Positions 63,603 to 64,000 of a stretch of 64,000 nt of DNA are shown here, piece after piece (the stretch's first letter is position 1; every line of letters begins with the position of its first letter). The notes under the pieces were generated by a model. It was not told the origin of the DNA. It did not search any database and was given only the letters and a program-made list of their open reading frames with translations. This stretch comes from Enterobacter kobei (GTDB taxonomy: Bacteria > Pseudomonadota > Gammaproteobacteria > Enterobacterales > Enterobacteriaceae): NCBI RefSeq assembly GCF_001729765.1, contig NZ_CP017181.1, forward strand, positions 2,356,001 to 2,420,000, read 5' to 3'. Position numbers and translations under genes: made by a program.

Positions 63603-64000
63603 ATGAAAACATCGCTTCTCACGACCCTGATCGCCGCCACGCTGGTAATGAACGCTCCGCTGGCGCTGGCTGCCGTCCCGAAAGACATGCTGGTGATTGG
63701 TAAAGCCGCCGACCCGCAAACGCTCGACCCTGCCATCACCATTGATAACAACGACTGGACCGTCACCTATCCGTCCTATCAGCGTCTGGTCAAGTACAAG
63801 CCAGGCTCTACCGAGGTGGAGGGCGATCTCTCGACAGGCTGGAAAGCGTCCGACGACCAGAAAGAGTGGACCTTTACCCTGGCGGATAACGCGAAATTCT
63901 CCGACGGCACGCCGGTCACCGCCGAAGCGGTAAAACGCTCTTTTGAGCGCCTGCTGAAGCTCGGCCAGGGGCCGTCTGAAGCCTTCCCGAAAGATCTGAA
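63603..64000 (+). CDS. ddpA: D-Ala-D-Ala ABC transporter substrate-binding protein DdpA, N-terminal part
   Basis: The gene runs off the right edge; 132 residues are visible. The signal peptide (1-23, ending LALA) is followed by the SBP_bac_5 (oligopeptide/dipeptide-binding) start DMLVIGKAADPQTLDPAITIDNND and WTFTLADNAKFSDGTPVTAEAVKRSFERLL. It begins 15 bases after ddpX with CTGGAG before the ATG. By position it is the binding protein of the ddpABCDF importer. Confidence 0.9.
   Translation, partial: MKTSLLTTLIAATLVMNAPLALAAVPKDMLVIGKAADPQTLDPAITIDNNDWTVTYPSYQRLVKYKPGSTEVEGDLSTGWKASDDQKEWTFTLADNAKFSDGTPVTAEAVKRSFERLLKLGQGPSEAFPKDL

Noticed and set aside
62967..63719. 250-codon minus-strand open frame opposite ddpX/ddpA
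   Set aside because: Antisense shadow; ddpX and ddpA are clear on the other strand.

Overview
The window is enterobacterial chromosome, most like the Enterobacter cloacae complex. Coding is dense with mid-50s GC. Near-complete orthologues of E. coli genes occur in E. coli order (reversed): glsB-yneG-dgcF-uxaB-yneE-tam, then digH and ddpX. Enterobacter/Klebsiella-type accessory operons (scr, treZYX, aroY, scs) sit between them. This is the replication terminus. An exact 28-bp dif site lies at 20230-20257. A full Tus-binding Ter core sits between uxaB and yneE (6704-6719), oriented to stop forks that have already passed dif. FtsK guide sequences (KOPS) point towards dif from both sides, and two near-consensus matS sites are present. 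These identifications rest on reading and memory of the consensus sites, not on a search.

Layout. 1-8.3 kb: chemotaxis receptor tail, glutaminase, two diguanylate cyclases, galacturonate catabolism (uxaB), bestrophin-like channel. 8.3-13.5 kb: acetyltransferases, then an exported alpha/beta hydrolase, a two-component system and a DipZ-type thiol-redox protein. The hydrolase and dipZ share one promoter/operator module. 13.5-16.8 kb: tam, a Nudix/DeoR/DUF4406 cluster carrying helically phased CRTGCA repeats, and a PACE efflux pump. 17.0-20.3 kb: a small AT-rich element between a dif-like site and dif, carrying an AP2/HNH-like gene, a LexA-type box and an exported protein ending in a TolA domain III. 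20.3-27.6 kb: a HipA-family kinase and a wrecked silver/copper efflux locus (silA frameshifted; silB and silR fused head to head by a deletion; silS intact).

27.6-41.5 kb: LysR/MFS pair, DUF969-DUF979-DUF2891 operon with divergent winged-helix regulator, trehalose operon treZ-treY-glgX(treX), GNAT, exported metallo-beta-lactamase-fold protein. 41.5-50.7 kb: LysR and AroY-like decarboxylase, VF530 protein, DigH, dsbG-scsC-scsB and scsA for periplasmic disulfide/copper stress, and an ECF sigma factor with a His-rich membrane partner. 50.9-64 kb: chemotaxis receptor, complete sucrose regulon scrKYABR with ScrR operators, blue-light BLUF-EAL phosphodiesterase, inner-membrane hydrolase, and RpiR regulator with ddpX and the start of ddpA.

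The most novel part is the 3.2-kb dif-flanked element. It looks like an Xer-exploiting integrative element whose cargo is a soluble periplasmic TolA-III mimic. TolA-III is the docking site for filamentous phages (which also use dif) and for group A colicins, so a decoy or interference role is a reasonable hypothesis. The second novel point is the hydrolase/two-component/DipZ module with its duplicated operator.
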